A DNA stretch of 64,000 nucleotides, from contig NC_051088.1 in NCBI RefSeq assembly GCF_901709675.1, positions 9,696,193-9,760,192 on the forward strand, given 5' to 3'. The notes under the pieces were generated by a model. It saw only the letters and a program-made list of their open reading frames with translations. It was not told where the DNA came from and ran no database searches. The translations under genes and the position numbers were made by a program. Shown piece after piece: positions 56,401-64,000 of the stretch; within the stretch, counting starts at the first letter, position 1, and every line of letters starts with the position of its first letter. This stretch comes from Syngnathus acus. Lineage: Eukaryota; Chordata; Actinopteri; Syngnathiformes; Syngnathidae.

Positions 56401-57168
56401 AAGATGACAACGCCCTCGTCGTCTGCAGCAGACTGATAGCTTGAATGTGCCGGTTTTCTATTTGCCTTTTTTAATCTGCTCCTCTTTCCATGATGTGCTC
56501 TGGAAATGATTAGGAAAGTTAATATCAGGCACTTGTCACATTGTCACAAATATTGAAGTAAAAATAATTAGAATAATAATCGAAAGAAATGTCCACAGCA
56601 AACGACAATTATGTAAGAGAAGAAAATGTGTGTGTCATTAGTAGGTAGTGGACAAATATATTAATAAGAAATTTTATGTGAATTTTGATAAGAGATAGCC
56701 CATATTTATTAGTTCAATTTGAGTGTGGTAAAGGAGAGTGGAACCTTTAAAGTCAAGTCAAATACTAGACTTGGGTGTGATTCAATCATGTTTACACAAA
56801 TTTGGAACTCAAGAATATTAAAAATATTTTTGTTGAATTATTTCCTATGGGAAAAATATAAAATAAAATCTAATCCTCAATTATCTTGAACACATTGTAT
56901 TTACAGTGTTTCTGGCAACTACATGAATGAATAAATCCATCCATCCATCCATCCATCCATCCATCCATCCATCCATTCTCAACAATTTTTAGCACAATCA
57001 TAAAGATGCTGCCAGATTAACCCATGTCCCTCCTCTCCAGCGAAAATCGTGCGGAGTCGTCAGTGGTGTGAGATGATTCCCTGTGTAGAGGGTGAAGTTT
57101 GCAGCCTCCTTTTCAACCGCTCGGGATGGACCTGCACCAGAAGCAGCGGACGCATCAAGACCGTCACG
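41393..57168 (+). CDS. tafa5: TAFA5 (FAM19A5)-like secreted chemokine-like protein, three traced coding exons
   Basis: TAFA proteins are small secreted neurokines of brain and other tissues. TAFA5 has been reported to act through G-protein-coupled receptors and in neural and vascular tissue. The three exons (41393-41489, 51910-52059, 57041-57168) join in phase into 125 residues. Residues 1-33 are a signal peptide with hydrophobic core about 14-30. The mature part starts QLAVGTCEIV and has eight cysteines (40, 63, 65, 80, 92, 97, 103, 114). The block RRTIARQTARCACR..GQIAGTTRARPACVD is the TAFA5 signature, and NRS at 108-110 is a glycosylation sequon shared with human. The exon pattern equals human isoform 2 (signal exon beginning MQ). 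Differences such as IVRSRQWCEMIPC, VCSLLF and TRSSGRIKT point to a fish paralogue of the tafa5a/b or tafa5-like type. The stop codon should lie in a further exon. Confidence 0.93.
41666..41698. repeat. (GCAT)n microsatellite
   Basis: Seven to eight GCAT units with one GTAT interruption, 177 bp after tafa5 exon 1. It also forms a self-complementary GCATGC array. Confidence 0.9.
45297..45367. repeat. CA-rich minisatellite, 26-bp period
   Basis: The unit TCGCATGGACGCACATGCAC plus CACACA starts at 45309 and again at 45335. It is embedded in a CA repeat. Confidence 0.85.
45480..45578 (+). repeat. Non-LTR retroelement 3' tail
   Basis: Runs from ATGTCTTGTCACCGTGGGAT through CGTAATTTCGATTTCTTTGTG to GACAATAAAGCAGACTTTGAC TTTGAC. 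The ACAATAAAG plus short tandem end (CTTTGA) is the standard 3' end of a fish LINE/SINE copy. Confidence 0.7.
46911..46939. repeat. (CA)n microsatellite, interrupted
   Basis: CA units with TA and CG interruptions in tafa5 intron 1. Confidence 0.85.
47600..47683 (+). repeat. Retroelement-type tail with (GATT)n end
   Basis: Contains AAAGCACTTTGAGCTTTGTG, CCATGTGTGAAAAGTGCTGG and an ATTGATTGATTGATTGATTGAT end. This is the same general tail design (CTTTGAG ... then short tandem) as 54355-54421. Confidence 0.65.
48310..48372. repeat. AACCCAA/TTGGGTT-rich dispersed element, copy 2 (inverted)
   Basis: GTTCAATTGGGTCAGTCCAA, then TTTAACCCAAATTGGGTTGTTTTTAA. Its reverse complement matches 13603-13665 with a few changes, so both are copies of one family. 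Confidence 0.55.
49304..49504 (-). pseudogene. hAT transposase C-terminal dimerisation-domain fragment
   Basis: The minus-strand open frame (66 residues) ends ISTAMCENSFSTLTNMFSDR STMLH. The pattern S-T-A-x-C-E-x-x-F-S-x-L is the core of the hAT dimerisation domain (Dimer_Tnp_hAT) and of the ZBED-type proteins derived from it. The 40 residues before it are only loosely similar. No zinc finger or catalytic region is present, so this is a truncated fossil antisense to tafa5. Confidence 0.65.
51910..52059 (+). CDS. tafa5: tafa5 exon 2: mature N-terminal half
   Basis: 150 nt, acceptor CTTCGCAG, donor GTATGT. It completes Gly33 and reads QLAVGTCEIVMLNRDSSVPR, then RTIARQTARCACRRGQIAGT and TRARPACVD, plus the first base of an Ala codon. 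Compared with recalled human TAFA5 it has Val for Ala, Met for Thr, Asn for Asp, Val for Gln and Arg for Lys. The middle 30 residues are unchanged. Confidence 0.96.
52106..52230. repeat. Tandem duplication of about 60 bp
   Basis: Two copies of TGTTTTCAARGCYGTTGAAG, then an ATATAATAGTATT word, then GCCTTAAGAAWGTCTTCTTT, beginning at 52106 and 52166. They lie 47 bp after the donor of tafa5 exon 2. Confidence 0.9.
52556..53180. promoter_or_regulatory. Candidate intronic regulatory block
   Basis: A stretch without repeats and with balanced composition inside AT-rich intron. It is dense in words typical of developmental enhancers: several ATTA homeodomain cores (TTTATTAACG, CCATTAGTTCC, CCATTAGTGG), CAGCTG/CAGCTGTT E-boxes (52661, about 53138), AGATAAGC and TTATCAGACC GATA-like sites, and TGATTGGAT. 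This suggests a conserved non-coding element, but conservation cannot be shown from one sequence. Confidence 0.35.
54355..54421 (+). repeat. Retroelement-type tail, diverged
   Basis: GTGAAGTCCTTTGAGACGAT, then GGGCTATATAAATAAATTTGAC. This is a diverged forward copy of the family whose reverse copies are at 427-524 and 58483-58579. Confidence 0.65.
55057..55096. repeat. (TTA)n microsatellite
   Basis: About 13 TTA units with one C interruption. The overlapping minus-strand frame encodes poly-Asn and is not a gene. Confidence 0.92.
55319..55700. repeat. Probable non-autonomous hAT (Charlie-like) element
   Basis: Begins CAGGGGTCGGGAACCTATGG and continues CTCGCGAGCCAGATATGGCT. This is the well-known end of hAT elements related to ZBED genes. 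The following 300 bp (TTTCCTTATTACAAG and CATAACTACCAACTAAAACA) look like its body. I could not place the other terminal repeat. Confidence 0.55.
56740..56860 (+). repeat. Diverged Tigger-like DNA transposon remnant
   Basis: GGAGAGTGGAACCTTTAAAG, then AGACTTGGGTGTG, and TTGTTGAATTATTTCCTATG GG. This follows the order GTGGAACCTC ... GTGTCGAAC ... ATTATTTCCTATGGG of a widespread element. Tentative. Confidence 0.4.
56935..56976. repeat. (ATCC)n microsatellite
   Basis: About ten ATCC units, 64 bp before the acceptor of tafa5 exon 3. Length variation could affect the branch-point region only if it extended closer. Confidence 0.95.
57041..57168 (+). CDS. tafa5: tafa5 exon 3: mature C-terminal half
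   Basis: 128 nt, acceptor CTCTCCAG, donor GTAATT. It completes Ala83 and reads KIVRSRQWCEMIPCVEGEVC, then SLLFNRSGWTCTRSSGRIKT and VT, ending at a whole codon. It contains four of the eight mature cysteines and the NRS sequon. Human TAFA5 ends TTTVS, so only a few residues should follow in the last exon. Reading on through the donor would add 13 codons before a TGA. Confidence 0.95.
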
Positions 57169-58482
57169 GTAATTTCAAACTGCATGATAAACGGCGGTAT
57201 TTATTTTTGATGCAAGGGAATGGATGGTTCGACTGATGCATGAGTGATTTTACTTTTTTTCAATGAACTTTCGAAAATGATAGCCCCTCAAAAGAAGCTT
57301 TTTTTTCACTTTGAGGGCATCATATGACATTTCATTGTGACGTCACACATTGGGAAACAAACCCTTCCAAGACGAGAGCTGGTCACTTGTGCTTTGTTTA
57401 AGAGAACCAAATGTTTAGTAACTTACCTTATTAGTGTTTTGATTCATCCAGATTTTATTTTAATTTTATTTTCCTTGATATAAAAAAATCTGCATGCATT
57501 CAGATTAATATTGGGTGGCGACCACACAAAAGCAGTTTTAAAAACATTTCCCTTAGCACAAAATTACGCAAGAACCGAGACTCCCGAGTCATCGTTTCAG
57601 GAAAGTTGAGTCTCTCTCTCTATAATGTAAATATAGAAATGCTAGGGCAGGATAATATCACAAAGGATTATTATTTATGGTGCAAATCGACAAATAACAG
57701 ACTATGACCAAAGATGTAGTTTGATAAATCACCGTGTCCTCGTGAAATTGACATGATGGAAACTGCCGTCATGGTCAGGTACACACACGTCGGAAGTCAA
57801 GCAGCTGCTGGGTTTTTGTTGGTCTTTGTTGCCGCTTCCTTTCTCACTTGCCATCCCTTCTTGTCTCTCGCTCATCCGCCTCCTCTCTCCGACCCCCTCG
57901 GGCATCTGCGGCAAATTTCATGCATGCTTTGCACTTGTGTCCTAATCTATTCTGACAGCATACTTAGGTTCATGTTTGTGTAGTACGTGTACTGTTTGTG
58001 TGTATGCACGTGTGTGTCTGTGTGTGCTACATATACAAATGAAATGCTGCCCTGAATCTTTTCAATTAGCATGGCTTGGGACAGGTTCGGTTCATTGTGA
58101 TGCTGGTGATGGTTTACAAGGTTGTGAATTATAAGACATGAAAGTAGGGTTATGTAAGCAAGCAATGTACATAGCTGGTCGCTGAGTGTGAAATAAGATC
58201 CATATTGAAGCTTAATTAATACTGAACCAGCCACTTTATAGACGACTCTCTTTCACTGTCTCGTCTTTTTTTCATTTAAGTGGTGACACACTCATCCCCC
58301 CCAACACACACACACCAAAACAAATATTCTGTGCCAGTTCATAATTGGAACGCAAGTACAGCAATAGATGCAGCATTTGACCCTTAAAATGAGGTCAGGT
58401 CCTGTCATGTCTGGTGGAGCACACATTTTCCCAAAAACATAGGTGCCCTTTGAGGGCACTATAAGTCCAGCGCCACATGAAG

Positions 58483-58579
58483 GTCAAGTCAAGTCAAATC
58501 AAGTTTATTTGTATAGCCCTAAATCACAAGCAGTCTCAAAGGGCTTCACATAGACAAAAATTGACAATTATTCTCAAAG
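58483..58579 (-). repeat. Teleost dispersed repeat tail (TCAAG-terminated), copy 2
   Basis: Near-identical to 427-524 over about 95 bp: it differs by one base in the (TCAAG)n part, in the length of that part, and by one A in an A-run. On the minus strand it ends ATACAAATAAACTTGATTTGACTTGAC. Confidence 0.78.
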
Positions 58580-60510
58580 GTGAAACATCATATTGCATAT
58601 TTTGAATTTTATATTTATTTTTTTCTATTTTTATACTTCAACAAAATCGCGTAAACGTTTAAGAGTTCCCAACAGGCGTCTGCTTTCGTCCAGCAAAATG
58701 TCAGGTGCACCGCGGGTATGTCAATGCAAACATCCTCGTTATGTGTAAAGGCTCAGCATTGCATTGCCAAATTTCCCAAAATGAGGCTTGTTTTGACACG
58801 GAAATCAAGATGTGGCAGTTTTCATGTGCAAATGCACCTGTGCTGTCACCAAATCTAGAGCCCCGAGTCTTCAAGCTCAGATAGAATGTCTCCCCGCAGG
58901 AACTTTGGAGGACAATGTAGATTTGTGAGGGCTGCTAATGACTCCGATCTTATTCATGCGCGGCTCTGCTACGTGGACCGAGCCTTTAAAATGCTGACAT
59001 CGTCCCTTGGAAGTTTTGTGAGCCATTTGTATATGTCATCGTTGTGTTATGTTGAGACCAGTCTATGAGTTTTCATTTAACGATAATAATATTGCAGGGG
59101 TCGTTTTAACCAATTTCTATTAATTTTCTGAACTGTCCAATTTAGCTCCCACAAAGCATCTTAGTGGTTTCATTCAGCATATTTGCACCTACATTATTGT
59201 GATGCATTTTAGTTCTTGATGCTGTATTATTTATTGTACTTCAACGTGCAGAGAGCACCTCTTGTAAAAAAAGAGCTCTCAACATGAACGAGCACCATTG
59301 TGGAAAAAAAATACTCTGATTAGGTCATTACAAGCACAGCTCAATGAATAGAATACATGTGACAGTGAGAGGACTAACGGTTGTCTCTTGAACCACATCT
59401 TTTACTGATGGGTACTTGCTTTAAAAATATGCCTAAAGTAAAATGTAGTATGTATTTGAAATAGTCTAAATTCCTTTCAGCCAGAAAGTGTTGTTGAGTC
59501 ATTTCAGTACTAAAAGTCATTAGAGCAATATTTACATCGTTAAAATTCAATGAAAAACTAGTGGGTTCTTTGTATTAAATATGAATGGCTTGCAGCATAT
59601 GCTGTGTTCTCCAACAGTCTGTCCCTGTACTCTTTCAGTCTCATTTGTAGATGAATTTGATCTTTTGTAACGGCAAGTCATCCAAACAACACAATAGACA
59701 TCAAATGTGATGAGGTCAAACAAGCTTTTACTTTTTATAACGACCCTTTTTGGAATCCGTGTAATTCTACTTTAAAATTAGCCAAATTACCGTGTGTTCA
59801 ACTTTGGTTTGCTGGCTTGGCTTTTCATGCGCATTCTGTTGTTGAGTCTTCGTCATACACTAGACGACAACACCGGGCTATTATTTTTGCCAGCCAACTT
59901 GGCAACGATGCTTAATTGCCGCTGGCCATGGATTGCTGCTATCGGTAGTGTGGTGACAGCATTCATTTATGTGGATTTTATACTGATAGAAATGGAAAAT
60001 GCAGCGGAACCTGCAAATTCAAACGCCCAAAAGGTTGAAGAAATCTAGAAAAATATATATATACACCAAGACGCAAAGTTTGAGCTCTAACCAAGTTTGG
60101 CAGATAAACATCACTTTGAGTTAACATGACTCTATTCTGTAAGATCACGTCCTTAAGGCGAGTATGATCGTTTTATGCCGAGCGATTAATGTTTTTATGT
60201 TCCTTTAGATCAAACAAGTCAAGTAAGTCAAGCATGTACCAAGAAGATAGTTGAACTATTTTTTTTTTTTTTAATTTCATGTTAACATCAGGCGGAGAGG
60301 AAAAATGCACTCTTGAGTTTCATAAGATTCATCTGTGGGACGCAGTGATCTGATCATCCGTCTTGGAAAGAGCATGCGGAGTGATGTAGAAAATATGTTC
60401 ATATAAGCTCGATTGATACCTGCTGTATGGAAGAAAAACTGTGACAAAAGCCCATCTTTGCATGATGTACGGACTGGAGAACATTTTTTTTGTTTTTCTC
60501 TTGTGTAGCT

Positions 60511-60565
60511 TTTGTTTGTTTGTTTGTTTGTTTGTTTGTTTGTTTGTTTGTTTGTTTGTTTGTTT
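60511..60565. repeat. (TTTG)n microsatellite
   Basis: About 13 TTTG units. Frames across it encode Cys-Leu-Phe-Val repeats on one strand and Lys-Gln-Thr-Asn on the other and are not genes. Confidence 0.96.
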
Positions 60566-60957
60566 AAGTACAGCTTGCATTCTTTGGTGGTGGTGTTTCT
60601 TTTTGTCAGCTCTGGTCTGGAGGTCTTTTCTTTCTCTAGTGTGTCAGAGGCTTTATGCGTCCCCTCGTGTTGTCACATCAAGCACACTTTATTTTTCTGC
60701 TCCTTTTGACGTTCTGTCATCGGCAGCCTTTGAACTGCCATTTGTGTTTTAGCTCGTCTCCAGAGCTTCATCTGGTGTGAAATTGTAAGAGCTATCAAAA
60801 ATGTCTAGTTATGTCCAAAGGCTACATTTCAACACTGGCTCTTTATAACACTTGGGGCAAAGAAAAGCCTTTCACTGGGTGAGATTTGCTAAAGCTCTCA
60901 GCAACACCGTAGACTTTATTTTTATTTATTTTTATCCTGATAAAACTACTAGTGGCA

Positions 60958-61140
60958 TTGAGGCAGCATGATGGAAGAGTGGTTAACACATTTGCCTCGC
61001 ACTTCTGAGTTTTGAGGCTTAAATCTCAGCTTTGGCCCAAAGTCCTTCTGAAGTTAATATTGTTTGTTGGTGTAAGTGCTTGTCTTTATCTGTCCTGTGA
61101 CTGGCTGGTGGTGTGCCCAAAAGTCAGGTAGCTCATCTGC
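60958..61140 (+). repeat. Fish dispersed repeat with tRNA-like head
   Basis: GAGGCAGCATGATGGAAGAG, GTGGTTAACACATTTGCCTC, CACTTCTGAGTTTTGAGGCTT, and AATCTCAGCTTTGGCCC match the head of the common teleost repeat (GGCACGGTGG..GACTGGTTAG..GCCTCACAGTTCTGAGG..GGTTCAAATCC). It then runs into the CTGTGACTGGCTGGTGGTGT segment. The middle is partly deleted. Confidence 0.65.
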
Positions 61141-62215
61141 AACTCTAATGGAATTTGTTACCATTTTTTTATTGGCTTGTGAAATAAATGACAGTGTTTG
61201 CTAAAAGCTAAAATAATTTAACATAGCAAACAGAAAATCAGCAAGATTATCGATTCCTTTGCATTAGTTTGTTTTATGACCACACCTGGACGCATTGGAT
61301 TCACAGTCTCACATCCAGGAGCAAAGCATTGTCCACATATTTGTTTGTCGAATTTTGTTTGTTGAGAACTACTTGAGATCACAGCGTGAAACAGAGATGG
61401 TATTTCTTTTCACTCTGCTTTAATGGTTTCTCTTCACAGATTAAAAATGCATAGCTACTTATCAGATGAGCTTTAGTTTGTGAAGCACAATGAGGTTTTT
61501 AAGAAAGTACTTTGATCTTGAATTATGCCATGTTGATGAAAGAAATAACTAATTCATTCCCTTTTCATATTTCAGCACTGATCTTCACTGGCGCCTTCTC
61601 AAAAAATCAGACGGCCCGCCTCATTTGAACTACGAGACTTTATCATTTATTTACAGCACTGGATGTTTACAAGTCATGTTAAAACAGGGGGACCTCCGGC
61701 TCAGAGAGGAGGTCCAAAATTGTTGATTGCACTACACAGCAAAGTACTTGTGAGAGAAGCTCCCTCATCCCGTGCGCCGGAAGGAAATCTATGTTTTCCA
61801 TGTCCAATCTTTTTCACGTTGCGATCTTGTTAGCAGCCGTGGATGATGCACTCTGGTTTCATGGGCCCGGTTCTTCTCGTCCTGTGGGACCACATTCACC
61901 TTGTTAGCCTTTCAATTAGCGGTAGCAGTTCATCGTGCTGCCCTCATCTGCTGCCTCAGCACTCCAACTTCAAGAAGGTCCCCGATCGATGACTTAAACC
62001 TGAGGAAAGAGACAAGGTGCTCTATTGTGAGCCCAGATAGTGTGAAACCTCAAATGAGGTACACAGACTCTTCCGTAAGAAGCTCAACCTACTGCTGTGC
62101 TACAGGAAAATGTTATCTTTTCCAGTGTGAAACTGTCAACAATAAGTAACATTCTTGAAAGTCTTCGTGATCATGTGTAAAAATCACTTAAATGAAATAA
62201 ATCAATATTCATCAT

Positions 62216-62622
62216 TAGGTTTGGGGTTAGGGTTATTGGTTAAGTGTCGTAGTACGGTTTCAAACTAAAGGACCTTTTCAACCTAGGGTTTCGGGTTTCA
62301 CAAAGTCGGGTTTTAAACTAGGGTTTGGGTTTCGTAAAAGGATTCCAAACTAGGCTTAAGGTTTCAAATTAGGGTTAAGGTTTCAAAGGAGGTTTTCAAA
62401 TTAAAATTAGGGTTCCAAATTAGGATTAGGGTTGAGTTGTGTTAGGGTTGGGGTTAGGGTTATTGGTTAACTGTCATAGTACGGTTTCAAACTAAAGTCA
62501 GCTTTTCAAACCACGCTTTGGGTTTCGTAGAAGGGTTTAAATCTAGGGTTAAGGTTTCAAACTAGTAGTAGGTTTTCAAAGTAGGGTTTCAAACTAGGGT
62601 TGGGAATGGGTTTAGGGTAGAT
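62216..62622. repeat. Telomere-like interstitial satellite, 227-bp higher-order period
   Basis: Built from degenerate (G)GGTTAGGG/GGGTTTCAAACTAGGG units. The phrase TTGGGGTTAGGGTTATTGG, followed by GTACGGTTTCAAACTAAAG, occurs at 62221 and again at 62448, giving a 227-bp period of nearly two copies. Many TTAGGG words match the vertebrate telomere repeat. All G-rich units are on the + strand. Confidence 0.8.
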
Positions 62623-63240
62623 AGGATTTAAAGTGTTGAAATCATCATTAACTAAATTAATCCCAGATTTAAAAATAATGCTGCTGAAAGAATTAAATAA
62701 TAAAGCCATATTTCCATTTTCTGTATGTACAAAAAGTTTCGATTCCTTGGTGGTCATCATAGTTTTTTATGGCATAACCGATCAAGACAATATCAGATAA
62801 AAATACAGTTGTGGAGTTCATCCATTGGATGCTGATTGAGCTGACTTTTGTGACATGAATATTGAGATTCCGATTCAGCTGTAAATCTATATTGGTTCTT
62901 TGGAAAAAGCTCTGACAAAATCTCTTTCTCTCAAAGTCATCTTGACATGGGGCCTCTCCATAACCGTATCTCGTCCTCATCTTTGCCCATCTGAAGGGTT
63001 AACAAGATATAGCAATCCATCGTGTTTGTTCCTTTTATCCACCCACCCCTTTCGGAGCTGCTCCTTGAATTAAATAGAAATAGAAAGCCAGAGGTTTGCT
63101 TTGCAGATTCCATTGCGGCTGTCATGGCTTTTATCCCTTTGGGCGTGCTCATTTTCTCCCTTGTTTTGATTTAAAGATGCAGTAGAAGTACTTAGCATTT
63201 AGATGACATGGCGGAGAGAGGTGTGATGGATCAACAGCTC

Positions 63241-63480
63241 TACAGAGGGATGAATTCCGTCACTAGCCTGGGCCAGGCCCAGCGAGTCGATCCTACAGAT
63301 GGACGAAGCGAGTGACAGATCACAGGACGGCAAGCCGGGTCGGCTGCGGAATACCAAGTCCGCGGGCGCGAGCGAAACAGAACGCCTGGCACGGCCAAGA
63401 GGAAAGCAGCGGAATGCCAATGCGGGCTCTCCGACGCTCGCCTCGCCGTGGCTCCTCTGATTGGCTAAACACATCATTAG
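63241..63480. promoter_or_regulatory. Short intragenic CpG island
   Basis: I count 23 CpG dinucleotides in 240 bp, including GCGGGCGCGAGCG (63362-63374), against a few per 240 bp in the flanks. An inverted CCAAT box (GATTGGCT, 63459-63466) and ATTA-rich words (CATCATTAGC, GATTATGATTAG) follow directly. This looks like an alternative promoter or an enhancer, not a coding exon. The overlapping minus-strand frames have no known domain. Confidence 0.45.
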
Positions 63481-63810
63481 CTTTGTGATTATGATTAGCC
63501 GAGTCATTATCTACACAAAAGTGGCTCATTCACCAATATTAAGATGACAAGGAACCTGTTTTTTTCCCCACCACTTGAGGGGAAAGACATTGTCGACAAT
63601 TAAGCCATTGCTCACGGTGCACCTCTTCGAGAAAGTCAAGCGAAATTAAAAGCGTACTTAGTAACCTTCTTCCATTGTTTCACCTTGGCTATAATTGCAA
63701 GACATACCATCTGTGCTTTTAAATGAACATATGTTGTGCGCCAAAGGCCAGCATGTTGAATGAAGGTTCAATAAAATATTCCTTTAATGCCAATTGCCTT
63801 TCTTTTGCAG

Positions 63811-63870
63811 CCTTGGCCCAAAGAGCCATCATAGGATGCAGCGCTGGGAAAAAGACAACCTGGAGCCATG
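63811..63870 (+). CDS. tafa5: Candidate last coding exon of tafa5
   Basis: A strong acceptor (CCTTTCTTTTGCAG) at 63797-63810 and a good donor GTGAGT at 63871 bound a 60-bp exon. Exon 3 ends at a full codon, so in phase it would read PWPKEPS and stop (TAG 63832-63834). This gives a 132-residue precursor with a C terminus unlike the human TVS end. The stop lies 36 bp before the donor, which should not trigger nonsense-mediated decay. No homology supports it, so treat it as a splice-site-based guess. Confidence 0.35.
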
Positions 63871-64000
63871 TGAGTATTACATTTATTCATTGAAGACAAA
63901 CGGGAGTGTGTAAGAATCCTTGTCTTTGACTTTGTTGGACAAGTAATATATGCCATTATGATTTTGGATTTAATCTGTTAGAATTACTTATTGGATGAAA
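63871..64000. other. Downstream non-coding sequence
   Basis: Starts with the GTGAGT donor of the candidate exon and has no other recognisable feature before the window ends. Confidence 0.5.

Larger units (their letters stand above)
52060..57040. other. tafa5 intron 2, 5.0 kb
   Basis: Begins with a 60-bp tandem duplication (52106-52230) and continues with a repeat-free, fairly GC-balanced block (52556-53180, candidate regulatory). After that come a repeat tail (54355-54421), a (TTA)n run (55057-55096), a hAT-like end (from 55319), a Tigger-like remnant (56740-56860) and an (ATCC)n array (56935-56976). No further exon is recognised. Confidence 0.7.
57169..63810. other. tafa5 intron 3 (or 3' flank), 6.6 kb
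   Basis: Contains a dispersed repeat (58483-58579), a (TTTG)n run (60511-60565), a fish repeat (60958-61140), a telomere-like satellite (62216-62622) and a CpG-rich island (63241-63480). If the last coding exon is not 63811-63870, the gene's end could also lie within or beyond this stretch. The frames at 57753-57983 and 59794-60048 are hydrophobic but match no family I know. Confidence 0.6.

Noticed and set aside
57169-57210. Read-through of tafa5 exon 3 to an in-frame TGA 13 codons later
   Set aside because: The junction has a usable donor (GTAATT) and human TAFA5 splices here; retained-intron reading is less likely but not excluded.
60329-60752. Frames on both strands rich in Lys-Gln-Thr-Asn or Cys-Leu-Phe-Val
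   Set aside because: Direct translation of the (TTTG)n microsatellite.
63199-63529. Minus-strand frames of 102 and 69 codons
   Set aside because: They result from the high GC content of the CpG island, where stops are rare; no domain or splice signal supports them.

Overview
The window is vertebrate nuclear DNA from a ray-finned (teleost) fish. The evidence is two vertebrate multi-exon genes with GT-AG introns, AT-rich introns full of microsatellites, and several dispersed repeat tails that are typical of teleost genomes. The species cannot be fixed from sequence alone. There are no bacterial or phage features.

Region 1 (1-19660) is the 3' part of mtor, the serine/threonine kinase at the core of TORC1 and TORC2, on the + strand. 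I traced 25 consecutive coding exons (923-1030 to 18359-18374). They join in phase without a stop into 940 codons plus TGA. They cover the second half of the FAT domain, the rapamycin-binding FRB domain, the complete PI3K-like kinase domain, the regulatory segment and the FATC tail ending CPFW. Aligned from the C terminus, all key residues fall at the human positions (Lys2187, Asp2338, Asn2343, Asp2357, Ser2448, Ser2481, by recalled human numbering). Two local differences stand out: a shorter Ser/Asn-rich linker in the FAT domain and an apparently shifted splice acceptor that drops four residues. The introns carry decayed Tc1/mariner transposon pieces at about 118-430 and 4056-4316.

Region 2 (19661-41392) is about 21.7 kb of intergenic DNA. 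It holds repeats, including a long fold-back MITE at about 36518-36980, and one exon-like segment at 20325-20393. No other gene is recognisable.

Region 3 (41393-64000) is a TAFA5 (FAM19A5) family gene on the + strand. TAFA5 proteins are secreted, cysteine-rich, chemokine-like neurokines. Exon 1 (41393-41489) encodes the signal peptide. Exons 2 (51910-52059) and 3 (57041-57168) encode the mature protein with eight cysteines. A candidate last exon lies at 63811-63870. The protein diverges enough from human TAFA5 to suggest a fish-specific paralogue. Its introns hold a CpG-rich island (63241-63480), a TTAGGG-like interstitial satellite (62216-62622), a possible enhancer (52556-53180) and several transposon relics, including a hAT transposase dimerisation-domain fragment at 49304-49504.

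The two genes lie head to tail but have no known shared function. I see no new biological system here. The most useful leads are the mtor splice shift, the TAFA5 paralogue and its 3' end, the telomere-like satellite and the intragenic CpG island.
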